Part shown: positions 1 through 10,234 of the stretch, piece by piece | How positions within the stretch are numbered: the stretch's first letter is position 1 | How the letters are laid out: each line of letters opens with the position of its first letter | DNA from: Astragalus membranaceus | Taxonomy: Eukaryota > Streptophyta > Magnoliopsida > Fabales > Fabaceae | Direction: 5' to 3' | Length of the DNA stretch: 64,000 nt | NCBI GenBank assembly: GCA_039519185.1 | Contig: CM076850.1 | Coordinates: forward strand, 159,694,462-159,758,461 | Made by a program: the position numbers and the translations under genes | The notes under the pieces: model-generated | What the model saw: the letters and a program-made list of their open reading frames with translations, nothing else | Databases searched by the model: none | What the model was told of the DNA's origin: nothing

Positions 1-78
1 ATAATATGTATCTCTCTATAGAAATTTCATTAATATTTCTTTGACTTCATTTAATCAACTTGAGATTATTCTATGTAG

Positions 79-684
79 GGTATCCTTCTAGCTGGAACTG
101 ATTCATCAGCTGTAACTTTAGAGTGGGCATTATCTTGTGTACTAAATAACCCAGAGGTACTCAAAAAGACAAGAGATGAATTGGATACTCATATAGGTCA
201 AGACCGTTTGTTGGAGGAGTCTGACCTTCCAAAAATTCCTTACCTTAAAAACATTGTCTATGAGACACTTAGGTTGTATACTCCTGCTCCATTGTCACTG
301 CCACACTCTTCTTCAGAGGAGTGTATTATTGCAGGATACAAAGTTCCACGAGACACTATAATACTAACTAATGCTTGGGCTATTCATAGAGACCCTAAGG
401 TTTGGAGTGAAGCAACAAGTTTCAAGCCTGAGAGATTTGACAAAGAAGGAGAGCTTGAGAAATTAATTGCATTTGGGTTGGGAAGAAGGGCTTGTCCTGG
501 AGGAGCTTTGGCTATGCGTGCAATTAGCTTGACTTTGGGATTATTGGTTCAATGCTTTGATTGGAAATTAGTTGATGATAAAGAGATTGATATGAGAGAG
601 GAAAGTGGATTCACCTTGTCTAAGTTAACTCCATTGACGGCTATGTGTAAACTCCGCCCAGCCATCAAGAAGCTTGTGAAGTAA
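79..684 (+). CDS. CYP81E: Cytochrome P450 CYP81E-like, exon 2 (gene enters from left edge)
   Basis: This is the second exon of a plant class A P450, an ER-anchored haem-thiolate monooxygenase. CYP81E enzymes in legumes typically hydroxylate isoflavones at the 2' or 3' position. The exon opens right after a splice acceptor (AG at 77-78) with the I-helix oxygen-binding segment AGTDSS. The K-helix ExxR (ETLR), the PERF motif (FKPERF) and the haem loop FGLGRRACPGG follow, and the frame ends at TAA 682-684. The phase-0 acceptor matches the intact minus-strand copy at 28.5-30.2 kb. Only the last 78 bp of the intron are in the window, and exon 1 lies outside. No frameshift or stop is seen, so the gene could be functional. 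The substrate cannot be told from sequence. Confidence 0.93.
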   Translation, partial: GILLAGTDSSAVTLEWALSCVLNNPEVLKKTRDELDTHIGQDRLLEESDLPKIPYLKNIVYETLRLYTPAPLSLPHSSSEECIIAGYKVPRDTIILTNAWAIHRDPKVWSEATSFKPERFDKEGELEKLIAFGLGRRACPGGALAMRAISLTLGLLVQCFDWKLVDDKEIDMREESGFTLSKLTPLTAMCKLRPAIKKLVK

Positions 685-764
685 TTTTTATAGCCTAGTG
701 TGCAATTTTCGTAATAGTATAAGCATCATCAAAAGCTTGTAAACTTATGAGGTTAATTTTCTCA

Positions 765-770
765 AATAAA
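765..770 (+). promoter_or_regulatory. Candidate poly(A) signal of the left P450
   Basis: A canonical AATAAA lies about 80 bp after the P450 stop codon, a normal 3' UTR distance. The rest of 685-980 is AT-rich 3' flank with nothing else recognisable. Confidence 0.5.
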
Positions 771-980
771 TTTCTCTACTTGTATTTCATCTATTTCGTA
801 ATATTTGATGTTTTAGCCTTTTAGTTTTGTGGCAAAACAATTGTTGTTTTATACATTCAAAGCTAAATTAATTTGGTACTTCCAACTATACTCTTGATAT
901 TTATGGTTGATCTATATGCACCAATACCCAAACTGATGTGTCAAAAAAAAATACCCAGACTAATACACTTCCAAATATTG

Positions 981-2953
981 ATTGATTATTATGACACTAC
1001 AGCAAACTTTTACAAATTGCGGCGGTTCTAAGACCAAGCGGTGACAGTTTGGACCGCCGGTAAGCTTAGTTTGCGGTGGTTATTGTGTGCCGCGGTTTTC
1101 TACGTTGGCAGCCATTTTGTGACAGTTTTGACGATCGTCGTGCAACATTATTTTTACTTTTTTACTTTTTAAAATTGTGCGAGAACTTATTTTTACTTTT
1201 TAAAATCAACTGTTAAATATAAACCAATGGACTATTTTGTTGTTTAACTTTTTGAATGTTTTTTCATATATATCCTCAAAAAAAAGTGTGAAACATTAAA
1301 TACACTTCTAGTATATATTAAAAAAACAAACTTTTTTTTTGTGTAAATCAGGTATCCTCTGCGCGCAACTGCAGAGACTAATCACTCGAGCCCATGTAGG
1401 ACCACAACGAGAGGCGGAGCTCTCCCTCGAGAGATTTAATGCTGCTGCATTCCCAAGGCTGAATTCGAATACAAGACCTTGATTAAACTGGAAGAAACTC
1501 AAACCATTTCATCCCGGCGCTCTTGGGTAAAAGACAAACTTTTTAAATTAGTGTAAAAAATAATCTAAACAATAAATGCACCTTAAAAATTACAATCCCT
1601 TTGTCCGATATTTTCTTTGATGTTTTGGCCATCGGCACATGAAACAAGAAAACATTAACCAAATATAGCCAAAAATACCTCCAAATATATAATAATGTGA
1701 TAGAATCACAATAATAAATTAGTAATATATTTAGTGAGCAGTTCTATTTATGAGTAGTGAATAATTTGTTTGAGTATTGGGTGGCTAGTAAAAGCTAGTA
1801 GGGATAAAATTGGAAGAAATTAATTAATTTAGCATTGTATTTATAAAACATCAAAATTCTAGGACAAAGTTATATAAAGCTAAAACATTATCAATCATGA
1901 GACGGAGCAAGTAACTTTTTCTTAGAGTAAACTCTCAAATTGGTCCTCAACTATCACATTCTTTCCGGTTTAGTCCCTAAACTATTTTAAATGATTAAAG
2001 AGTCCCTAAAATTTTCCCCAAGCAATTAAGTCAAACCCAATGTGAATATGAGCAATATTAACAAAGGCACTAACTTGATGGATAGAGGAAAACGTTAAGG
2101 ACTTTTTAATCAATTTAAATAATTTTGAAACTAGATTAGAGAGGGGATGATAGTTAATGAACCAATTTGAAGGTTTACTCATTTTTCTTATAAATGAGAC
2201 CAAAAAATACTCTTATAATCTAATATCTATCTATTTATGCAAATAACCTCTTATGAAATTACCAATTTGGTTATCTTATTAACATAACACATATCTAATT
2301 TAAGGGTAAAAATGTCATTACCCTCTATTTCTTTATTTTTCTTCTTATTACATTCTTTTTTTTTCTCTTTCTTCTTACACTCTCTTTCCTCCTTTTCACT
2401 TTTCTCTTACACTCTATTACTTCCTTTTTTCTTTTTACTTTACTTTTACTTTTCTCATGAACAATTCTTCTCTTTCTCTTATCACTTTACTCTAGTTTTT
2501 TTAACTAAATTTCTAAATTTATACAAACACAACTCTACTAAAATTACCTATAAAAATGTAAATGAGTCACACTAAAAAAAAACTCACCTTTTTGGAAAAA
2601 GTTATCTCCTTACAATTTTAATTTTTCTCTCCGAAATCTGTTTACACTCTTATTGATAATCTACTATCACCTCTTATTGATAATCTACTATCTATCTTTA
2701 CTATCTACTATAATTTACTAATAAACTAAAATAATCAATTGAAACTACGAGATAACTGTAAAGATATATAAAAAAACACGGGGTAACTGCACTGATATAT
2801 AAAAAAACACAGGATTAATATTTGTCATTGATAATTAATTTTTTTGAAGACTACTAAAAACCTACTATCTAAAAAGCAAGAAAATTTAATGACTATTTAA
2901 ACTACTCTTTAATATTTAACACAAATATTTCTTATTGATAATCTACTATATGC
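981..2953. repeat. Segmental duplication, copy A
   Basis: This ~2 kb block recurs in direct orientation at about 3470-5545 and is collinear and highly similar throughout. Near its left end is a CACTA-like terminus (CACTACAGCAAACTTTTAC at 995) followed by GC-rich GCGGCGGTT sequence. It then holds a Stowaway-like MITE (about 1596-1914), a MITE with 8-9 bp TSD (1925-2181), a CT-rich stretch (about 2312-2500) and one unit of an AT-rich ~250 bp repeat (from about 2640). The short ORFs in it are not conserved as proteins and look accidental. Confidence 0.85.
1925..2181. mobile_element. Foldback MITE with 8-9 bp TSD (Mutator-like) in copy A
   Basis: The ends are inverted: GAGTAAACTCTCAAATTGGT at the left and the complement of GAGTAAACCTTCAAATTGGT at the right. 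Similarity continues inward through the AACTATCA and AAAAGTCC segments. TTTTTCTTA flanks both sides (1916-1924 and 2182-2190), an 8-9 bp target duplication typical of Mutator-like MITEs. It has no coding capacity. Confidence 0.75.
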
Positions 2954-3469
2954 TAAAAGTATTCATTTCGGAACATATTGGTTTTCAAACAGGTAATGGA
3001 ATATTGGTCACTCAATGCTAGTATTGTCCTTGATTGCTTACCTGTTCATTGAATGCAGTAAAACCTTATGAGTACATGAACCTCATTTTTCAAACCATTA
3101 AAGATACCAGCAAACTCCAAGGAAATCTAACCCCCAAAACAATGGCTATTCAGGTAACACATGTCTTAACTCTTGAAACACCAGGTTCAAGCGCAACAAC
3201 ACCAACAATTCCAATGGTCTCACCAAATAATAAAGCTGCAAGTATGACCACTGTTAGACTGAGAATCAATAACAACATGCAATATGTCCATGCTAGGTAA
3301 TCAAAGCAAACACAATTCTTGCTCTCAGAATTGGAATGCAGAATTCAAATCAACACGTATTTTTTTAATAGACGAATCAAAACATTATTTTATTAGAGGA
3401 ATCAGCACAGAGTTAACTAAAATAAATTTCTCTTTTAATGCATTCTATCAAGAAAGAAAACAAGCCACA
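2954..3469. other. Spacer between duplicated blocks, no gene recognised
   Basis: This 0.5 kb segment separates the two copies of the duplication. On the minus strand about 3275-3150 reads as a hydrophobic stretch (LLLILSLTVVILAALLFGE), which could be one membrane helix from an unidentified gene fragment. It is too short to assign, and the plus-strand ORFs at 3034-3520 have no recognisable domain. Confidence 0.35.
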
Positions 3470-5545
3470 ATTGATTATTATGACAATACAGCAAACTTTT
3501 GCAAATTGCGGCGGTTCTAAGACCAAGCGGCGACAGTTTGGACCTCCGGTAAGCTTAGTTTGCGGTGGTTATTGCGTGTCGCGGTTTTCTATGTTGGCAG
3601 CCATTTTGTGATGGTTTTGACGATCGTCGTGCAAAACTGCTGCCACGCGTTTTCAAGAAAAATATGCGCGGGAACTTATTTTTACTTTTTAAAATCAACT
3701 GTCAAATATAAACCAATGAACTGTTTTGTTGTTTAACTTTTTGAATGTTTTTTCATATATATCCTCATAAAAAAGTGTGAAACATTAAATACACTTCTAG
3801 TATATATTAAAAAAAAAACTTTTTTTTGTGTAAATCAGGTATCCTCTGCGCGCAACTGTAGAGACTAATCCCTCGAGTCCGTGTAGGACCACAACGAGAG
3901 GCGCAGCTCTCCCTCGAGAGATTTAACGCTACTGCATTCTCAAGGCTGAATTCGAACACAAGACATTGGTTAAACTGGAAGAAACTCAAACCATTTCATC
4001 CAGGCGCTCTTGGGTAAAAGACAAATTTTTTAAATTAGTGTAAAAAATAATCTAAACAATAAATGCACCTTCAAAATTACAATATCCCTTTGTCCGATAT
4101 TTTCTTTGATGTTTTGGCCATTGGCACGTGAAACAAGAAAACATTAACCAAATATAGCCAAAAATACCTCAAAATAATAATGTGTTAGAATTACAATAAT
4201 AAATTAGTAATATATTTAGTGAGCAGTTCTATTTATGAGTAGTGAATAATTTGTTTGAGTATTGGGTGGCTAGTAAAAGCTAGTAGGGGTAAAATTGGAA
4301 GAAATTAATTAATTTAGCATTGTATTTATAAAACATCCAAATTCTAGGACAAAGTTATATAAAGCTAAAACATTATCAATCATGAGACGGAGTAAGTAAC
4401 TTTTTGTTAGAGTAAACTCTCAAATTGGTCCTCAACTATCACATTCTCTCCAGTTTAGTCCCTAAACTATTTTAAATGATTAAAGAGTCCCTAAAATTTT
4501 CCCCAAACAATTAAGTCAAACCCAATGTGAATATGAGCAATATTAACAAAGGCACTAACTTGATGGATAGAGGAAAAGTTAAGGACTTTTTAATCGATTT
4601 AAATAATTTTGAGATTAGATTAGAGAGGGGATGATAGTTAATGAACCAATTTGAAGGTTTACTCATTTTTCTTATAAATGAGACCAAAAAATACTCGTAT
4701 AATCTAATATCCATCAATTTATACAAATAAACCTCTTATGAAATTACTAATTTGGTTCTCTTATTAACATGACACATATCTAATTTAAGGGTAAAAATGT
4801 CATTACCATCTATTTCTTTATTTTTATTTTTATTACACTCTCTTTCTTTTTTTTCTTCTCTTTCTTCTTACACTCTTTTTCCTCCTTTTCACTTTTCTTC
4901 TTACACTCTCTTTCCTCCTTTTACTTTTCCCATGAACAATTCTTCTCTTTCTCTTATCACTTCACTCTAGTTTTTTTAACTAAATTTCTAAATTTATACA
5001 AACACAACTCTACTAAATTACCTATAAAAATGTAAATGAGTCACACTAAAAAAAAAGCTCACCTTTTTGGAAAAAGTTATCATCTTAAAATTTTAATATT
5101 TCTGTCCGAAATCTGTTTACACTCTTATTGATAATCTACTATCACCTCTTATTGATAATCTACTATCTATCTTTTACTATCCTTTTTGGAAAAAGTTATC
5201 ATCTTAAAATTTTAATTTTTCTGTCCGAAATCTGTTTACACTCTTATTGATAATCTACTATCACCTCTTATTGATAATCTACTATCTATCTTTTACTATC
5301 TACTATAATTTACTAATCAACTAAAATAATCAACTGAAACTACGAGATAACTGCAATGATATATAAAAAAACACTGGGTAACTGCACTGATATATAAAAA
5401 AAGCACATGATTAATATTTGTCATTGATAATTAATTTTTTTGAAGACTACTAAAAACCTACTATTTAAAAAACAAGATTTAATAACTATTTAAACTACTC
5501 TTTAATATTTAACACAAATATTTCTTATTGATAATCTACTATCTA
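3470..5545. repeat. Segmental duplication, copy B
   Basis: This is the direct repeat of 981-2953 with scattered substitutions and small indels. Its CACTA-like terminus is mutated (CAATACAGC at 3485). It carries the same foldback MITE at 4410-4665, with one mismatch in the left TSD (tttttgtta). An extra ~112 bp internal tandem duplication is visible, where the CCTTTTTGGAAAAAGTTATC block occurs at about 5062 and again at about 5179. Because both copies hold the MITE, the duplication came after the MITE insertion. Confidence 0.85.
4410..4665. mobile_element. Foldback MITE, copy B
   Basis: This is the duplicated partner of the MITE at 1925-2181, with the same GAGTAAAC termini and the TTTTTCTTA target duplication (left copy changed at one base). 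Confidence 0.72.
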
Positions 5546-6360
5546 TCTTTTACTATCTACTATAATCAACTAGTCAATTGAAACTACGAGATAAATGCAC
5601 TAATATATAAAAAAACACGGGATAATTGCACTGATATATAAAAAAACACGAGATTAATATTTGTCATTGATAATTAAAATTTTTGAAGACTACTACTACA
5701 AATCTACTATCTAAAAAACAAGAAGACTTAATGACTATTTAAACTACTAATTAATATTTAAAAAATATTTCTTATTGATAATTTACTATCTAACTTTTAC
5801 TATCTACTATAATATACTAATCAACTAAAATAATCAATTGAAACTACAAGATAACTGCACTGATATATAAAAAATCACGGGATAACTGCAGTGATATATA
5901 AAAAAACACGGGATTAATATTTGTCATTGATAATTATAATTTCTGAAGACTACTATAAACCTACTATCTAAAAAAAGAAGAAGGCTTATTGACTATTTAA
6001 ATTAATATTTAAAACACACATTTGTCACTAATACATAAAAAAGGACAAATAATTGTCACTGATATTTAAAAAAATACGGGATACATATTTTTTTATTGAT
6101 AATCTACTATCTATCTTTTACTATCTACTATAATATACTAATCAACTCAAATAATCAATTGAAACTATGAGATAACTGCACTGATACATAAAAAAACACA
6201 AGATAACTACACTGATATATAAAAAAATACGGGGATAACTGCAATTATATATATATATATATATATAAACACGGGATAGCGGCACTGGTATATAAAAAAA
6301 ACATGGATAACAACACTAATATATAAAGAAACACTGCACTGATATATAAAAAATACGGGA
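5105..6360. repeat. AT-rich ~250 bp tandem array
   Basis: This is a degenerate direct array whose unit contains CTTATTGATAATCTACTATC, then TCAATTGAAACTACGAGATAAC, then CTGCACTGATATATAAAAAAA, then GGATTAATATTTGTCATTG. Units start near 5125, 5240, 5525, 5775 and 6090, so spacing varies from about 115 to 320 bp. Copy A of the segmental duplication has only about one unit. A short (AT)n tract is at about 6246-6267. No gene is present. Confidence 0.75.
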
Positions 6361-6613
6361 TAATTGCACATATTGTTTTTAAATGATACTTTCACATTTT
6401 TAGATTTTAATATTTATCTATTTTTTGTTTGAAACTCCTTTTTTATCTACTTTAAATATGTTTTTATTTTCACGGGATAATGTTCAGACTATAATTTAAA
6501 TATTGTCTATGTTCATTGATAAAAAGAACACGACAGCACACGTGCGTATGCCTGAGTATCCTACTAGTTAGGACTAAAAAGAGTATTATCGAGAGAAAAG
6601 TCCTACTAGCAAG

Positions 6614-7216
6614 TAGAGGTGGGAATAGGCCAGACTGACTAACAGGGGCCATGGCCCAGCCTACGACAGGCCCGGACAAGGCCAGATTTGTTTTTAAATA
6701 GATAAGGCCAATGATTTTTTAAAAGCCTATTTAGCCAAATAGGCCAGGCCATAGGCCATCGAAAAAGATTTTTAGGCCTATCAGGCCGGCCTATTTAACT
6801 AAATATAACTAATTTTTATAATTACTAATATTATTTTATATTGAATTTAGTATTTTGTGTTAATTCATAACTTTGCTAACATTTTTTGTTAGTTTAAACA
6901 AATTAACCTACATCAATTTTTGACATAGTTGAAGTTATTATTATAAAATAGAATTTAAATAGGATGTCATATAAAGATATTTCCTTAAAAAGTTTTGTTA
7001 GATCTCAATTAGAACTTAGTCCCATTGCCCTATTAGCTTTTTTATCTATTTACGAAAGCTTACACCATTGAAATGTTGTAGGCTTTCTTAAAAAAAATAG
7101 TCAGCTAAGCTTTTAAACAGGCTTTTAGAAAGGCCGGGCTCAAACCTAAAATTTTCAACATAGGCCAAGCCCAAACCATACAAAGTCTAGCTCAGTCCGA
7201 CCTATTTCCACCCTTG
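6614..7216. mobile_element. Non-autonomous hAT-like element (~600 bp)
   Basis: The left end TAGAGGTGGGAATAGG mirrors the right end CCTATTTCCACCCTTG as imperfect terminal inverted repeats. Flanking 8-mers CTAGCAAG (6606-6613) and CTAATAAG (7217-7224) agree at 6 of 8 positions, which suits an aged hAT target duplication. Subterminal AGGCC/GGCCT motifs recur (TAGGCCAGGCCATAGGCC around 6742), as is common in hAT subtermini. No transposase ORF is present. Confidence 0.6.
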
Positions 7217-7224
7217 CTAATAAG

Positions 7225-7844
7225 GAAGTAGGAAGAGAACATGATGTGCCTACCACTCACTACCAGAACAAAAAGATCATCCTCGTGGCCCACACTCCAC
7301 GCTCTCCCGCAACCAGGTGCCGCCAAAATGCCGAAATTAAAGCAATCCTTGAGAAATTAAGATGTAAGATCAGGGAGGTAAATCACTAAGTCTAAATCTA
7401 TTGTGGCTTTCTAGTGACTTTCTAGTGATAATATAGTTTAGTACCTAAAAGTGACTTTCTAGTGACAATATTCCAGTCCAGTCCAGGGGCAACTTCAATT
7501 ATTAAAGTCGACATACTTGACTGTGAGGGATGGCGGCTTCAATAATATATTATGTTGGTAATAGGGTGAGAAGGAAAAACACAACACTCCAAAGATTACT
7601 AATATATATTTGTATTCGATTTCTATCCACCGATAGATAGAATGCGTAAGGTACTCAAGAATGGGTAAACCTTCAAAACACAATAAGTTGAAAATAAAAT
7701 GTTTTTTTCGAGGAGAGAAATCTCATTTAAAAAGAAATTAAATAAACTTTTAACATTTTTTTTATTGATGAATTTGCCTTTTACATTCTATGTATATATA
7801 GCACTTCAAATACATAGTGTGCTAAAAGGATAAGGAATCCAATG
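7225..7844. other. Intergenic AT-rich sequence, nothing recognised
   Basis: About 620 bp lie between the hAT-like element and the first Tat/Ogre-like element. TTTCTAGTGA occurs three times near 7410-7465. No coding or structural feature can be supported. Confidence 0.5.
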
Positions 7845-7849
7845 CTAAC

Positions 7850-10234
7850 TGTCATACCCTAATTTTGTCCGGCTAATTTAAAGCTTACTAGAAAATCCAA
7901 AATATTGTCTTTGTCGTTTATGTGTGTCGTTCCCAGTCGTGTATAGGCGTGTTACTTCTCATTGGTGCGCGTGTGCTGTTGTTAATAATGTACACATTTT
8001 TGTCCCCGTTGCGGGCGGGTGTTCGCGTCTCGTTGTGTACGAGTGTTTATTTTGGTACGCAAATTCGCGTTGCGGACGCGCGTTCGGGTCTCGTCGTGTA
8101 CGTATGTTTATCGTCGTTGTTATCAGTTTAATTTTATTATTAAAATCTAATAAAAATCAGATTGTGAATAAACATTTTTTTTATTTTTATAGTCAGCTTT
8201 TTTTACAAAGTCAACTATTAAAACATGTACAGACAAAATTTAAATACAAAATAGTACAAAAGAAATTGGAAAAATAGACAAAAGGAGTACAGTTTCAATT
8301 TGCAAAAATTCAAGGGATGTTGCGCTGCTACACGGGTTGGTGTTGCTGATGGCATGGAAGCTATTTCCAGTATTAACACAAAACCTCCTTCTCCTTGTCT
8401 CTTTGGAGTTTTCCTAAAATTACACAAGCCAAACAGCTTTGCAGCAGCTGCACCCACAACCTTTGTCTCCTATGGCCACAATCCTCTACTTGACACCCCA
8501 CCCTACACCACATAATTGGGATATAAATTCAGATTAAAAACACAGAGAAAGGGGAACATCAGACACAGCAACACAAATACAGTGAGAACCAGAAATCTAA
8601 ACCAGAAATCTAAACCAGAAATCAAAAACAATTTCGAGAAGCCAAAAAAGGGAGCTTGAAGCTCCGGCCACCATGTGGTGGTGGTCACCACCATCGCCCC
8701 ACAGTGAACCACAACACCACCACCACAACCGCGAGCAACCACCGGCGAATCAGTAACCACCACCACCGTATACTCACAACCACCACAGCACCACCGTGAG
8801 CCACCACCATACCACTGTGAACCACCTCCAAAACACCACTGTCACCACCACCGTAAGCCACCACGAAAACCACCCCTCTCGTGCCCTCCCCCATCGTTCT
8901 CTCTATCTCTCACCTCGCGTTCGACAACCACCGTAGCCGGCGCTCCCCCTCCGGCGACGACCAATCTCGCCACTATTCACGACCCAACCGTGGCCTCCTC
9001 TTGACCGTCGCACCATCAATACAACAACCACCGCAGAACGCGAAGCCAACCTCCGACCACCACTACCTACGGCAGTCGCGTACCACTGACCGCCCCTGTC
9101 GCAATCGTCTTCTCGCACCAGCACGCTTTCTCCCTCCACCGCCGTTCACTGTCCCCCTCCGCCATTCTCCTCCTCTCCTCTCTCTCACCTAAGATGTATC
9201 GCTTTCTCTCTCTGTGTTTTACGCTGCTGTTAGCAGCATGTTTGCTTTTAGGGATTTCAATCCCAAATGTTCACGTTCTCTGCCTTTTTTTCTTTCACAC
9301 TTGTTTTGTTTTTTTATTTATTATTGTTGTGTTACTAGCTGCTTCCAGCAGCTTCCTTTTTTCCTCATTTAACAAAATAGGTTTTATTTGAACTAAAAAT
9401 GATTTGGGTTGAGTTCCAGCCCATTCTCTATTCTCACTCTTTCTAAAGCCCAACAAATGTTAACACCTATTCATTTTCACTATTTTTATTTGATTTTGAA
9501 AAACTACAATGTAGCCATATTTTTTTCTAAATCGAGTCATTATTCAAATATGAGTTAGTAGCAATGGTCATACTGGGTTTAACTCGTTTGAATATTGTGA
9601 ACACCTCTTATTTTCTAACGGACTATTAGTGGGTGCCACTCTGAGTCCGGCTTGTTTGATCGTTAGTAACAATTTTGATTTTCAAACGGGCTACGGGTAA
9701 TGACCACTCTGAGTCCTACTTGTTTGGTCATTACGAACGCCCATCCCAATCTCAAAAAAAAAAACTAAAAAAAAACATCAACGCACAAATATTTTCTACC
9801 AAGAACTACGTGTGATTTGATTCTCTACCAGGAGATACGTAGGAGCGGAGGGCGGCCGACCTCTGTAAATTGCACTAATAAAAAACTTTTTTTCCCTTTA
9901 AATTCATTTCTCTCATTTTTCTCAAAAAGTACAAAAAATAACTAACCGTTTAGTGAGTCTTTTTTTATTTTTACATCTATAAGGGTAAAAACATTATTTT
10001 TGAATTAATAGTTGTTTGCACATTTAGTTAAAAGGTAACCTTCTTTAGGAGGGATGTCGTAGGGTGCTAATACCTTCCCTACGCATAAACGACTCCCGAG
10101 CCTAAACCTAGTCCGCAAACCCCCTTGTCCTTTTAAAAGGTTTTTTCCAATATTTTCTCCTAAAAATAAATATTGGTGGCGACTTCATTGCAAAATGTCG
10201 AAGAATCCCTCCTCCGGATTTTTCGGTCGCTACA
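7850..10234 (+). repeat. 5' LTR of element 1 (2.39 kb)
   Basis: It is full-length compared with the other family members. It keeps a GC-rich, CCACCACC-rich central block (about 8520-9255) that the 3' LTR lacks. The conserved island TAGGGTGCTAATACCTTCCC at about 10053 and the CTACCAGGAGATACGTAG motif at about 9825 recur in all Tat/Ogre-like LTRs here. ORFs inside, such as 8881-9192, are not conserved between copies and are not treated as genes. Confidence 0.88.

Noticed and set aside
2312..2575. 87-codon Ser/Phe/Leu-rich ORF
   Set aside because: It is a TTCTTTCTT-type pyrimidine-rich stretch. The duplicated copy at about 4800-5050 does not preserve the frame.
8881..9192. 103-codon Pro/Arg/Ser-rich ORF inside the first LTR
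   Set aside because: It lies in the CCACCACC block that is missing from the partner LTR, overlaps an ORF on the other strand, and has no domain.
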